This document shows positions 1 to 6,911 of a stretch of DNA of 15,056 bases, piece after piece (the first letter of the stretch is position 1; each line of letters starts with the position of its first letter). The translations under genes were made by a program, and so were the position numbers. Origin of the DNA: UBA8437 sp003445035 (GTDB taxonomy: Bacteria; Planctomycetota; Planctomycetia; Planctomycetales; Planctomycetaceae); NCBI GenBank assembly GCA_937901285.1, contig CALCHI010000415.1:1-15056 (forward strand), read 5' to 3'. The notes beneath the pieces are model-generated. The model had not been told where the DNA came from and did not search any database. It saw only the letters and a list, made by a program, of their open reading frames with translations.

Positions 1-1
1 C

Positions 2-1936
2 GGAACGGCGATTGCGGCGGCCTCGGGCAACTTCGCGAGGCTGTACGACATGGCTGGCAAGCAGTTGGCCGAGTTGAAGGGCGATCTGGGGTTGGCCCGG
101 TCGCTGTCTGGAACGACCGAAGACCAGAACGTTGCGAAGCAGCTGGTCGGGATTGCTGATGGGAAGCAGAAGGCTGCCGATAAGACTGCCAAGGACCGAA
201 CGGCCGCGGCCAAGAAGGCGAAGGACGCCAAGACGGCTGCCGACAAGAAGGTGGTTGAACAGAAGCCGAAATTCAATGCTGCGAAGACCAAGAGTGATGC
301 GGCCACCAAGGCGTTCGATACCGCCGCCAAGGCCCTGGTCGCGGCCAAGAAGGCCACTGTGGATACCACCAAGAAGTCGACGGATCTGAAGAAGGTCGCC
401 GACACCGCCAAGAAGGCCGCCGATGTGGCGACAAAGAAATCGGCCGATGCGGCGAAGGCTTCGGAGGCCGCCAAGAAAGCGGCTGCCGAGGCTGCCAAGA
501 AACTGACTGCGGCCCAGGAAGCCGCCAAGAAAGCTGCTGATGATGCGGCCAAGAAAAAGGCCGCTGAGGCGGTGAAGGCTGCCACCGATGCGAAGGCCAA
601 GGCCGACAAGGCTGCCACCGACAACGCCAAGGTGGCCGCAGACGCCAAAAAGGCCTCCGATGTCGCAACGAAGACATCGACCGATGCGGCTGCCGCTTCG
701 AAGGCAGCTGCCGCGGCTAAGACCAAGGCCGATGCGGCCGGCAAGGTGGCCCAGACCAAGAACGATACCACCAAGAAGGCCAAGGATGCGGCTGACAAGG
801 AGACCGCCAAGCAGAAGGGCGAGTTGAAGAAAACGACCGACGCGCAGGCCTCGGCCGATCGAACCCAGAAGCTTGCCGTTAAGGCTACCTCCGATGCCCA
901 GGTGTCATTGAAGGCGGCCAACGCCGACAAGACGGCCAAGGACGCGCAGCAGAAGATCGTCGACGCTGCGGTGGCCAAGGACACGGCAGCGGCCAAGGCG
1001 GCGGAGAAACCGATCACGGTGGTCGCCTTCTCACCCGACGGCAAGTTGCTGCTGACCGGTGGTGCCGACCAGAAGATCCACGTGTGGTACGCGACAACGG
1101 GCCAGGCTGTCGAGACGGTCGGCGGTCATGCCGGTGCGATCACCTCTTTGTCGGTTTCGCCCTCGGGCGTGGTCCTCTCCGGAGGGGCCGACAAGCTGGC
1201 CGCCGCGTGGGACATCTCCCCCGGCTGGTCGGCTGCGGGCCAACTCGGCCCCCAGGCCGACAAGCCCCTGGACCTCAGCACCTCACCGTTCGTGAGCCGC
1301 GTGCTGTCGATCGATTTCAGTCACGATGGCAAGATGCTGGTTACCGGTGGAGGGGATCCGTCGCGGAGCGGCGAGTTGATGATCTGGGACGTCGCCAAGA
1401 AGACGTTGATCCGTGAGATCAAGGATGCCCATAGCGACACCATCTTCGGTGCCGAATTTTCTCGGGACGGAAAGAAGCTCCTTTCGGGAGCCGCCGACAA
1501 GTTCGTCAAGATCTTCGATGTCGTCAGTGGCAAGCACATTCGCAGCTTCGAAGGTCACACGCATCACGTGCTGGATGTCAGTTGGAAGGCTGACAACGCT
1601 TCCATCGCCAGCGCCGGGGCCGACAACGTGATCAAGGTCTGGAACGTTGACACCGGGGAACAGCGACGAACGATCGGCGGTTATTCCAAGCAGGTCACCT
1701 CGCTGCGTTTCGTGGGGATTGGTGAGAACGTCATCAGCTGTGGTGGTGACAAGTCCGTGCGTTACCACAAAACCGGCAATGGCCAGAACTACCGCAGTTT
1801 CAGTGGTGGGACCGACTTTATGTATGCGGCCGCTTCGAGTCGCGACGAGTCGTTCGTGGTCGCCGGTGGCGAAGACGGCACTGTCCGTCTCTGGAACGGC
1901 AAGAACGGAAAGCTCGTCAAGGCCTTCAGTCGCTAA
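2..1936 (+). CDS. WD40 repeat protein with long Ala/Lys-rich helical insert (5' end outside window)
   Basis: The reading frame is open to the left edge, so the start lies upstream; 644 residues are visible and end at TAA 1934-1936. The first residues (IAAASGNFARLYDMAGKQLA) look like the last strands of a WD40 blade, suggesting an earlier propeller outside the window. About 280 residues of Ala/Lys/Asp/Thr-rich sequence follow (DNA about 167-1000), predicted helical or coiled coil. Seven WD40 repeats then fill about 1009-1925, recognisable by FSPDGK-like turns, GGADK-like loops and endings such as IHVWY, AAAWD, LMIWD, VKIFD, IKVWN and VRLWN; the sixth is degenerate. Seven blades make one complete propeller, which normally serves as a protein-binding platform. 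Planctomycetes are known for large WD40 proteins, some with an N-terminal cytochrome c domain; whether this one has it cannot be seen. No enzyme motif is visible, and the partner is unknown. Confidence 0.9.
   Translation, partial: GTAIAAASGNFARLYDMAGKQLAELKGDLGLARSLSGTTEDQNVAKQLVGIADGKQKAADKTAKDRTAAAKKAKDAKTAADKKVVEQKPKFNAAKTKSDAATKAFDTAAKALVAAKKATVDTTKKSTDLKKVADTAKKAADVATKKSADAAKASEAAKKAAAEAAKKLTAAQEAAKKAADDAAKKKAAEAVKAATDAKAKADKAATDNAKVAADAKKASDVATKTSTDAAAASKAAAAAKTKADAAGKVAQTKNDTTKKAKDAADKETAKQKGELKKTTDAQASADRTQKLAVKATSDAQVSLKAANADKTAKDAQQKIVDAAVAKDTAAAKAAEKPITVVAFSPDGKLLLTGGADQKIHVWYATTGQAVETVGGHAGAITSLSVSPSGVVLSGGADKLAAAWDISPGWSAAGQLGPQADKPLDLSTSPFVSRVLSIDFSHDGKMLVTGGGDPSRSGELMIWDVAKKTLIREIKDAHSDTIFGAEFSRDGKKLLSGAADKFVKIFDVVSGKHIRSFEGHTHHVLDVSWKADNASIASAGADNVIKVWNVDTGEQRRTIGGYSKQVTSLRFVGIGENVISCGGDKSVRYHKTGNGQNYRSFSGGTDFMYAAASSRDESFVVAGGEDGTVRLWNGKNGKLVKAFSR
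167..1000 (+). repeat. Imperfect repeats coding for the Ala/Lys-rich coil
   Basis: This stretch is built from recurring short units such as GCCAAGAAGGCC, GCCGATGCG and GCGGCCAAG. It encodes mostly Ala, Lys, Asp and Thr with hardly any aromatic residues. There is no strict period at DNA level, so it reads as low-complexity coding sequence rather than a recent tandem expansion. The protein would be strongly helical and basic. Confidence 0.7.
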
Positions 1937-1982
1937 GAGGATTCGTCGAGTCGGGACTCGTCACACCGCAGTGAACATTCCG

Positions 1983-2019
1983 CGGCGGCCGCCATGGCTG
2001 ATCATGGTGGCCGTCGTTT
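1983..2019 (+). terminator. Probable intrinsic terminator after the WD40 gene
   Basis: The left arm 1983-1996 pairs with the right arm 2003-2016 over 14 positions, including two G-T wobbles, around the 6-base loop GCTGAT. The core is CGGCCGCCATG against CATGGTGGCCG. It is followed by TTTCTCGTTT, a weak but real T-rich tail. It lies 46 bases after the WD40 stop codon. Confidence 0.6.
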
Positions 2020-2024
2020 CTCGT

Positions 2025-2062
2025 TTGGGTTCGGATTGATCGTCGTGACGACGCGAACCCAG
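2025..2062 (+). promoter_or_regulatory. Compound hairpin in the leader of the uronate-isomerase-like gene
   Basis: GGGTTCG (2027-2033) is a perfect inverted match to CGAACCC (2054-2060), extendable by T2026-A2061 and the wobble T2025-G2062. Inside it, CGTCG (2041-2045) pairs with CGACG (2049-2053) around a 3-base loop, leaving GATTGAT (2034-2040) as a one-sided bulge. It ends 31 bases before the chosen ATG. It may be a leader RNA structure, an operator, or a second terminator lacking a T-tract. The pairing is seen directly; the function is inferred. Confidence 0.4.
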
Positions 2063-2093
2063 CCAATCGATGCAGCGTCGACCGGGCCATCTC

Positions 2094-3380
2094 ATGAGTG
2101 AACAACTCGAAACACGGCTGTTCGATGAGCTGGAACAGCTGCCGTTGATCGATCCGCACACCCATATCAATCCGCACGCCGCTGCATCGGACACGCTCGC
2201 GGACATTCTCGGGTACCACTATTACACCGAACTGGCCCATTCGGCCGGGTTGTCCCGCGATCAGATCGAGGAGCCCGGACTCGGGCCTCGTGAATTGGTC
2301 GGCCGTTTGGCTCCGTTCCTCGAACATCTCGACAACACCGTCCAGGTCAGTTGGCTCGTCGAAATGTGCCGCGACTTTTTCGGGTTTGATGGAGACCGGA
2401 TTGGTGCGGACAACTGGGAATCGGTCTACGATTCTGCGGCCGAAGCGATGGCAGCTGATGACTGGGAAGAGACCGTGCTGGCCAGGAGCGGGCTTGAGCA
2501 GGTCTACCTGACCAATGACTTCGACGACCCGCTTGAGGGTTTCGACACGAGCCGTTATGTGCCGTGTCTGAGGACCGACGACCTGGTGTTCCATCTCGAT
2601 CGTCAGTCGACTCGTGATCGCTTCGAACAGGCGACCGGATTTACGGTCTCGGATTCCGCGACCCTGAAGTCTGGACTGGGGCGGTTGTTCGAGCATTTCA
2701 CCGGGCGCGGTGCCCGTGCCTGTGCGATCTCGTTGCCGCCGGATTTCACACCGTCCGTGCCCGACGTGACCGCTGCTGACGCGGCACTGGGCCGTCTCGA
2801 AGGAGACACCGAGTGGACCCGTGACGAGGCCACGGCGGTGTCTCAACTGGTGTTCTGGTCGCTGTCGGAATCCTGTGCGGACTTCGGACTTCCCTTCGAC
2901 TTGATGATCGGCGTCAACCGGCAGGTGTATCCGGCCGGTGTTTTTCAGGGCCAGGACCTGTTCGACAAGAGGACCTCGCTGAAACAATACGCCGAACTGT
3001 TCAACGCGTTTCCCGGGGTCGTCTATCCGATCTCGGTTCTCTCCTCGACCAGCAATCAGGAACTGGTCAGTTACAGTTGGATTTTTCCCAACGTGGTCAC
3101 CAATGGCCACTGGTGGTATTCGAACATCCCGGCCTATATCGAGGTGGATTGTCGAAGTCGTTTGCAGGCCGTGCCGCGACACAAGCAGATCGGCTACTAT
3201 AGCGACATGTACAAGTTGGAGTTCGCATTGCCGAAGTTCCGAATGTACCGTGGCATCTTGGCTCGTGTGCTTGCTGCCGATTTTGTGGTCGGGCGAGGTT
3301 GGACTGAACAGCGCGCCCTGGAACTCGGGCGGCAGGTCCTGCGAGGCAACGTCGAGACGATTTTTGGTGGAACATCCTGA
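2094..3380 (+). CDS. Divergent uronate isomerase (UxaC) family protein
   Basis: This 428-residue protein resembles uronate isomerases (about 470 aa), metal-dependent TIM barrels of the amidohydrolase superfamily that interconvert hexuronates and ketohexuronates. Similarities are the N-terminal LIDPHTHINP with the HxH metal pair (H22, H24), the RTDDLVFHLDR block, GHWWY near residues 338-342 in place of GWWWF-like sequence, and YYSDMYKLEF (D371) followed by a FRMYRGIL helix where the family has TDSRSFLSY and EYFRRIL. Differences matter: the Arg two residues after the Asp is Tyr, the LHIG segment reads LMIG (M271), and no DHG motif is evident. The substrate may therefore not be a uronate. The ATG at 2094 is preferred over 2070 because the shorter protein begins just before the first conserved strand; neither has a clear Shine-Dalgarno. 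No other sugar-acid gene is nearby. Confidence 0.75.
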   Translation: MSEQLETRLFDELEQLPLIDPHTHINPHAAASDTLADILGYHYYTELAHSAGLSRDQIEEPGLGPRELVGRLAPFLEHLDNTVQVSWLVEMCRDFFGFDGDRIGADNWESVYDSAAEAMAADDWEETVLARSGLEQVYLTNDFDDPLEGFDTSRYVPCLRTDDLVFHLDRQSTRDRFEQATGFTVSDSATLKSGLGRLFEHFTGRGARACAISLPPDFTPSVPDVTAADAALGRLEGDTEWTRDEATAVSQLVFWSLSESCADFGLPFDLMIGVNRQVYPAGVFQGQDLFDKRTSLKQYAELFNAFPGVVYPISVLSSTSNQELVSYSWIFPNVVTNGHWWYSNIPAYIEVDCRSRLQAVPRHKQIGYYSDMYKLEFALPKFRMYRGILARVLAADFVVGRGWTEQRALELGRQVLRGNVETIFGGTS

Positions 3381-3396
3381 ACGGAAGCGATCGGAC

Positions 3397-3409
3397 AAGG
3401 AGTCAGGAG
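3397..3409 (+). promoter_or_regulatory. Double Shine-Dalgarno before the FHA-GAF-PP2C gene
   Basis: AAGGAG at 3397-3402 lies 10 bases before the ATG at 3413, and AGGAG at 3405-3409 lies only 3 bases before it. The upstream copy has workable spacing and supports the ATG at 3413. This is among the clearest ribosome binding sites in a window where they are rare. Confidence 0.6.
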
Positions 3410-3412
3410 ACG

Positions 3413-5077
3413 ATGGCGGTACTGGTGTTGTTGCAGGGCGGAGAGGCCATTCCTCATGATCTGGGTGCGGAGGATGTCCTGATAGGTCGTCATCCCGAAT
3501 GCGGCGTGCAGTTGGAATCCAACGCGGTTTCACGTCGGCATGCTCGGGTGTTTGTCGAAGGGGGTGGCTACGCGATCGAAGACCTCGGCAGCGGCAACGG
3601 GACGTTCGTCAACGGTCAGAAGATCGAGGGCCCGACTCAACTGAGCCCGCAGGATCGGATCAAACTCGGACCGGTGTTGATGCGGTTCGAGGAAAGTGGC
3701 GGCGGTGGGACGGCCGCCGAGCAGGATTTCGGCACGACGATGGTCGGAGTGTCCCTGGACGACGACGACGCCACCATCATGGCGTCCGTTGACATCGGCG
3801 GCGGATTCGGCGCGCTGGGAGTGAAGCCGGAAGAGAAACTCAAAGGGGTACTCGAGATCAGCCGGGCATTGGCCGGGTCGGTCGATGTCGAGGCGCTGTT
3901 GCCGAAGGTGCTCGACACGTTGTTCGGGATCTTCAATCAGGCGGACCGGGGCTGCATCCTGCTGAAGGAGCCCGAGAGCGGTGAACTGGTGCCCCGGGCG
4001 ATGAAGCACCGTCGCGAATCCGAGGACGCCACGGTGACACTCAGCCGCACCATTGTCAGCAAGGTGATCGAAGACAAAGCCGGATTGCTCTCGGCCGATG
4101 CCTCCAGCGACACCCAGTTTTCCGCCAGCGAGTCGATCTCGAACCTCTCAATCCGCTCGATGATGTGCGTCCCGATGTTGGGGATCGACGGCGAGGTTGC
4201 CGGAGTGATCAACCTGGATACCCAGAACCCCGTCAATCAGTTCAACAACGATGACCTCGAACTGCTGCAGGCGGTCGCGGGTCAGGCGGCCTTGAGCTAC
4301 GAGTCGGCACGGCTGGCCTCGGCCTTCATGGCCAAGCAGAAGCAGGACAGCGAACTGGACATCGCCCGGGGAGTCCAGGTGGCTTTGCTGCCGGAGGAAC
4401 TGCCCAAGGTCGAAGGGTACTCGTTTTTTGCCTCCTACGATGCCGCCCAGGCGGTCGGCGGCGACTACTACGATGCGATGATACTGAGCGACGGCAAGAT
4501 CTGTCTCGCTTTTGGTGACGTGGCAGGTAAGGGCGTGCCGGGGGCACTGATCATGTCCCGGATGTCCAGCTGCGTTCAAAACACGATGTCGTTCAGGCCG
4601 TCGATCGAGGAGGCGGTGACTGCGATCAACAACCACATGTGTGCCAACGCCGTCGAGGGGCGATTCGTGACCTTCGTCCTGGTCATCATCGATCCCGTGG
4701 CTCACCACCTGACCCTGGTCAATGCCGGTCACATGTCTCCGATGATCCTGACGACGGATGGACAGATCGAAGAGTTCGACGAGGAAAGCGTGGGATTGCC
4801 GATCGGGGTGATGGAGGACTACCCGTTCGAGGTCGTCGAACGGCCAATCGTTGCCGGAGAGATCATCGTGATCTTCACCGATGGCGTCGACGAAGCGATG
4901 AATCCAGCCGGAGACCTGTACACGCTCGAGCGGATGAGGAACTTCCTGCAGGCCGGATCGCGGCAGGCCGATGAACTCGGCCGCAGTTTGCTGGCCGACG
5001 TTCGCACTTTTGCTGACGGTCGTGACCAGAACGACGACATCACGATCATGACCTTCGGGCGAGATGCCTTGGTCTAG
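3413..5077 (+). CDS. FHA-GAF-PP2C (SpoIIE/RsbU-type) serine/threonine phosphatase
   Basis: This 554-residue, apparently cytoplasmic protein has three domains. An FHA domain (about 1-92) carries the phospho-threonine-binding residues: GRH at 25-27, SRRH at 40-43 and GSGNGTFVNG at 59-68. An acidic linker (about 100-135) contains GTTM and DDDDATIM. A GAF domain (about 145-300) could sense a small ligand. A PP2C domain of the SpoIIE/RsbU type (about 315-552) retains its metal-binding acids in GGDYYD (D351), GDVAGKG (D369), FTDGVDE (D490) and QNDDIT (D541/D542), so it should be active. Known relatives dephosphorylate anti-sigma-factor antagonists or other phosphoproteins; the substrate here is unknown. 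The start is 32 bases after the preceding stop, so co-transcription is possible. The gene ends tail-to-tail with the next minus-strand gene. Confidence 0.93.
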   Translation: MAVLVLLQGGEAIPHDLGAEDVLIGRHPECGVQLESNAVSRRHARVFVEGGGYAIEDLGSGNGTFVNGQKIEGPTQLSPQDRIKLGPVLMRFEESGGGGTAAEQDFGTTMVGVSLDDDDATIMASVDIGGGFGALGVKPEEKLKGVLEISRALAGSVDVEALLPKVLDTLFGIFNQADRGCILLKEPESGELVPRAMKHRRESEDATVTLSRTIVSKVIEDKAGLLSADASSDTQFSASESISNLSIRSMMCVPMLGIDGEVAGVINLDTQNPVNQFNNDDLELLQAVAGQAALSYESARLASAFMAKQKQDSELDIARGVQVALLPEELPKVEGYSFFASYDAAQAVGGDYYDAMILSDGKICLAFGDVAGKGVPGALIMSRMSSCVQNTMSFRPSIEEAVTAINNHMCANAVEGRFVTFVLVIIDPVAHHLTLVNAGHMSPMILTTDGQIEEFDEESVGLPIGVMEDYPFEVVERPIVAGEIIVIFTDGVDEAMNPAGDLYTLERMRNFLQAGSRQADELGRSLLADVRTFADGRDQNDDITIMTFGRDALV

Positions 5078-5355
5078 AGCGTGATTTCGCTCGGAGCGGC
5101 AACCTTGCGGTAGCCCAGGCTTCGCATCACCTCGAGCACTTCGCTCCAGGTCGGAAACTGGCGACCGCTGCGACGCTTGTAGTCGTCCATCGCCGTCATG
5201 AACTCGATCTCCTCATGATCGTAGTCACGCTCGCAGGTCGTTGGATCGATATGGCGCCGACGTTCCACCTTCTTTCGTCCGCGACTGGCGGACACATCGT
5301 GCTTCGAATCGACTCGGTGAGTGGCGTCCTGCGGGGTGCGATCGGAGTTCGTCAT
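5074..5355 (-). CDS. Small conserved-type hypothetical protein (93 aa)
   Basis: The chosen ATG is at 5353-5355, giving MTNSDRTPQDATHRVDSK and so on. The N-terminal third is polar and probably disordered. The C-terminal part is compact: RRHIDPTTCERDYDHEEIEF, then a helix MTAMDDYKRRSG, then RQFPTWSEVLEVMRSLGYRK. From memory, small proteins with this FPTWSEVLEV-type ending are common conserved hypotheticals in planctomycetes; this was not checked by search. The role is unknown, although the basic and acidic helices could suit a protein- or nucleic-acid-binding adaptor. A longer in-frame start at 5595 is rejected because it would overlap the neighbouring gene with low-complexity sequence. There is no clear Shine-Dalgarno. 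Confidence 0.75.
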   Translation of the reverse strand: MTNSDRTPQDATHRVDSKHDVSASRGRKKVERRRHIDPTTCERDYDHEEIEFMTAMDDYKRRSGRQFPTWSEVLEVMRSLGYRKVAAPSEITL

Positions 5356-5467
5356 GGAAGGGATCCGCTGGGTACGGGAGGGGAGCGGCCGGAGAACCGG
5401 GCCGACGGGGCACCCTGCATGGATCGACCGCATGAGGCGGGAAACTGTAGCCGTGCGGTCCGTTTCG

Positions 5468-5482
5468 CGGCTGTAGCAGCCG
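5468..5482. repeat. Short perfect inverted repeat
   Basis: CGGCTG (5468-5473) and CAGCCG (5477-5482) flank TAG, giving a 6-bp stem with a 3-base loop. It lies in the 194-base gap between the two small minus-strand genes, 112 bases upstream of the 93-aa gene. No T-tract follows on either strand. It could be chance or a leader hairpin. Confidence 0.25.
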
Positions 5483-5549
5483 GGCGATGTCGACGGGTTC
5501 GGCTGATCGTGCGGGTTACGGAGAACCGACCGGCGAGCCCGTGTCCGGA

Positions 5550-5747
5550 TTACTTCTGGATGCACTCGCGTGCGACCTGGCGGGAAAACCGCCAAGCGTG
5601 TCGCAGAGTGATCAGGCGGCTCTCGAGTTGCTCTTCGGTGTAGTAGCGACCCGTTTCACTGCGGGGCAATCCGGCGACTTCTATGGTCAGCGGGAGCAGG
5701 TCAAGAAACTCTCGGTAGCGTCGCTGCTGTTCGTTCGCGTCAGTCAC
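5550..5747 (-). CDS. Small conserved-type hypothetical protein (65 aa)
   Basis: The protein starts at GTG (5745-5747) and reads MTDANEQQRRYREFLDLLPL, continuing with IEVAGLPRSETGRYYTEEQL and a basic helix ending in ARECIQK. AGGAAA about 8 bases upstream on the coding strand supports this start. From memory the pattern QQRRYREFLDLLPL with GRYYTEEQ recurs in small planctomycete proteins of unknown function; this was not searched. It is soluble, probably all helical, with no signal or membrane segment. It lies 83 bases after the FHA gene and 194 bases before the 93-aa gene on the same strand, so the three may be co-transcribed. I assign no function. Confidence 0.75.
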   Translation of the reverse strand: MTDANEQQRRYREFLDLLPLTIEVAGLPRSETGRYYTEEQLESRLITLRHAWRFSRQVARECIQK

Positions 5748-5830
5748 GGAAGATTTCCTGGTGGCGTGGTCCGACTGGTGAAAACGCAGTGGAACGACGG
5801 GGGAATCGTGAACGGGATCCGGCCAAGGAC

Positions 5831-6811
5831 TTACTGGCCCGGTCGGCGATGCATGTACTGCTTGATGATGTCTTCAGCCATGTTGGACGGATTTTCGTCT
5901 TCGGCAGCCTTCGATTCACCGTCCTCGGACTTCTCGGCTGCCGGTGCGGGTTCGGGTTCCTTGGCCCCGGTGGTCGCGGGATCCGGAAGATTCACATCGG
6001 CAAGGCCGTCGGCCGATGGTATCGCCTGTTCGGCAGCCGGTGCCGCCGGTTGCGGCACCTGGGGCACCTGGGGCACAAAGCCGGGAGGCATCATGCCGGG
6101 TTGACCAACGAACGGCATCTGTTGTTGCATCGCCAACTGTTGCTGCATGGCCAGGTGCTGCTGCATGGCGAGTTGTTGTTGCTGTTGCTGCTGCTGCTGC
6201 TGCATCGCCATCTGCTGTTGCATCGCCAACTGTTGCTGCAACTGTTGTTGCTGCAATTCGTGCTGCTGTTGTTGGTTGGGGATGACAGTTGTGTCGTCGG
6301 TGAGCATGGCAGTGTTCGAGGCGTCATCGATGGCAGCGGCCGCATCGGCCGGTAAATCGATCATCGTGTCACTCGACGAAGGCTCATCACCCGTCTCATC
6401 CAACACACCATCTTCGGCATCCGCTTCGGCAGAGGTTTCTGCTTCAGCCTCGACGAGTTCGTCGGGCTCGGCGACATCCGTCTCAGTCCCAGGGTCGGAG
6501 ACCTCGTCCACCTCGCTGAGCATCACTTCGAATTCCAGTGGGCCAACCGTGACCTGGTCTCCTTGTTCGAGCCGGACCTGGCTGGTGATGAGTTCTCCGT
6601 TGACGGCTGTTCCGTTGGTACTGCCAAGGTCCCGCAGCCGCAGGCAAAACTCATCAAGCGTGAAGCAGCAATGGTGGCGACTGATCGATTCACTGTTCGC
6701 TCGAAGATGGCAGTCCTGTTCGCGCCCGATCAGGAACTTGCGATCCACGCTCAGTGAAATCAACTTGCCGTCGTGTCGGCCACCAACGGACTTCAATTCA
6801 GCTCGCAACAT
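5831..6811 (-). CDS. FHA-domain protein with acidic linker and Gln/Met-rich tract
   Basis: This 326-residue protein has an N-terminal FHA domain (about 1-97) with the phosphopeptide-binding signature: GRE at 29-31, SISRHH at 42-47 and DLGSTNGTAVNG at 61-72. An acidic, probably disordered linker (about 98-178) contains SDTMID and DDTTVIPN. A Gln/Met tract (about 180-231) includes a run of ten Gln and repeated LAMQQQ units. A Pro-rich stretch with PQVPQVPQP follows. The end is a short helix, NPSNMAEDIIKQYMHRRPGQ, which may be a docking tail. No enzyme or membrane segment is seen, so it is probably a phospho-threonine-reading adaptor. FHA proteins usually partner Hanks-type Ser/Thr kinases, and none is in this window. 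GGGGAA on the coding strand upstream of the ATG is a weak ribosome binding site. The FHA-PP2C phosphatase lies two genes away, pointing to shared signalling. Confidence 0.9.
   Translation of the reverse strand: MLRAELKSVGGRHDGKLISLSVDRKFLIGREQDCHLRANSESISRHHCCFTLDEFCLRLRDLGSTNGTAVNGELITSQVRLEQGDQVTVGPLEFEVMLSEVDEVSDPGTETDVAEPDELVEAEAETSAEADAEDGVLDETGDEPSSSDTMIDLPADAAAAIDDASNTAMLTDDTTVIPNQQQQHELQQQQLQQQLAMQQQMAMQQQQQQQQQQLAMQQHLAMQQQLAMQQQMPFVGQPGMMPPGFVPQVPQVPQPAAPAAEQAIPSADGLADVNLPDPATTGAKEPEPAPAAEKSEDGESKAAEDENPSNMAEDIIKQYMHRRPGQ
6119..6274 (-). repeat. CAG-rich repeat coding for poly-Gln/Met
   Basis: On the coding strand this is a mosaic of CAG and CAA codons with repeating units for LAMQQQ, MAMQQQ and LAMQQH around a ten-Gln run. 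Glutamine is encoded mostly by CAG with interspersed CAA, and the hexapeptide unit recurs about five times. Such tracts can gain or lose units by replication slippage, so length may differ between strains. Confidence 0.85.
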
Positions 6812-6834
6812 CAGAACCGTTCCCCAAACCCCAT

Positions 6835-6848
6835 GCCTGATTTCAGGC
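6835..6848. repeat. Inverted repeat just upstream of the FHA start codon
   Basis: GCCTGA (6835-6840) and TCAGGC (6843-6848) are perfect inverted copies separated by TT. The element lies 23 bases upstream of the FHA gene's ATG, where it could act as an operator or as a small 5' leader hairpin. Its short length means chance is possible. Confidence 0.3.
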
Positions 6849-6883
6849 TTCTCAGTCTCTGGCTCAGCCCATCCTGTACAACT

Positions 6884-6911
6884 TGTCCCGTGTCCGTCCT
6901 GTCCAATGTCC
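6884..6911. repeat. Four direct TGTCC repeats
   Basis: TGTCC begins at 6884, 6891, 6900 and 6907, with steps of 7, 9 and 7 bases (GGACA on the minus strand). The cluster lies about 75-100 bases upstream of the FHA start codon. Regular short repeats in a promoter region can be binding sites for a regulator, but no known consensus is recognised. Confidence 0.3.

Noticed and set aside
2070..2093. Earlier ATG for the uronate-isomerase-like protein
   Set aside because: It adds only MQRRPGHL, which has no match to the family start, and has no ribosome binding site.
1926..3533. Long open frame (535 codons) on the minus strand opposite the uronate-isomerase-like gene
   Set aside because: It is antisense to a gene with clear family motifs. 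Its translation is Arg/His-rich without recognisable domains, as expected from codon bias in GC-rich DNA.
5356..5595. N-terminal extension of the 93-aa protein to a start at 5595
   Set aside because: It would overlap the 65-aa gene, and the added sequence is Arg/Pro-rich and unlike a protein. The ATG at 5355 is the better start.
6119..6274. CRISPR-like or satellite repeat array
   Set aside because: The repeats are in frame with the FHA protein and encode Gln/Met units. There are no spacers of uniform length.
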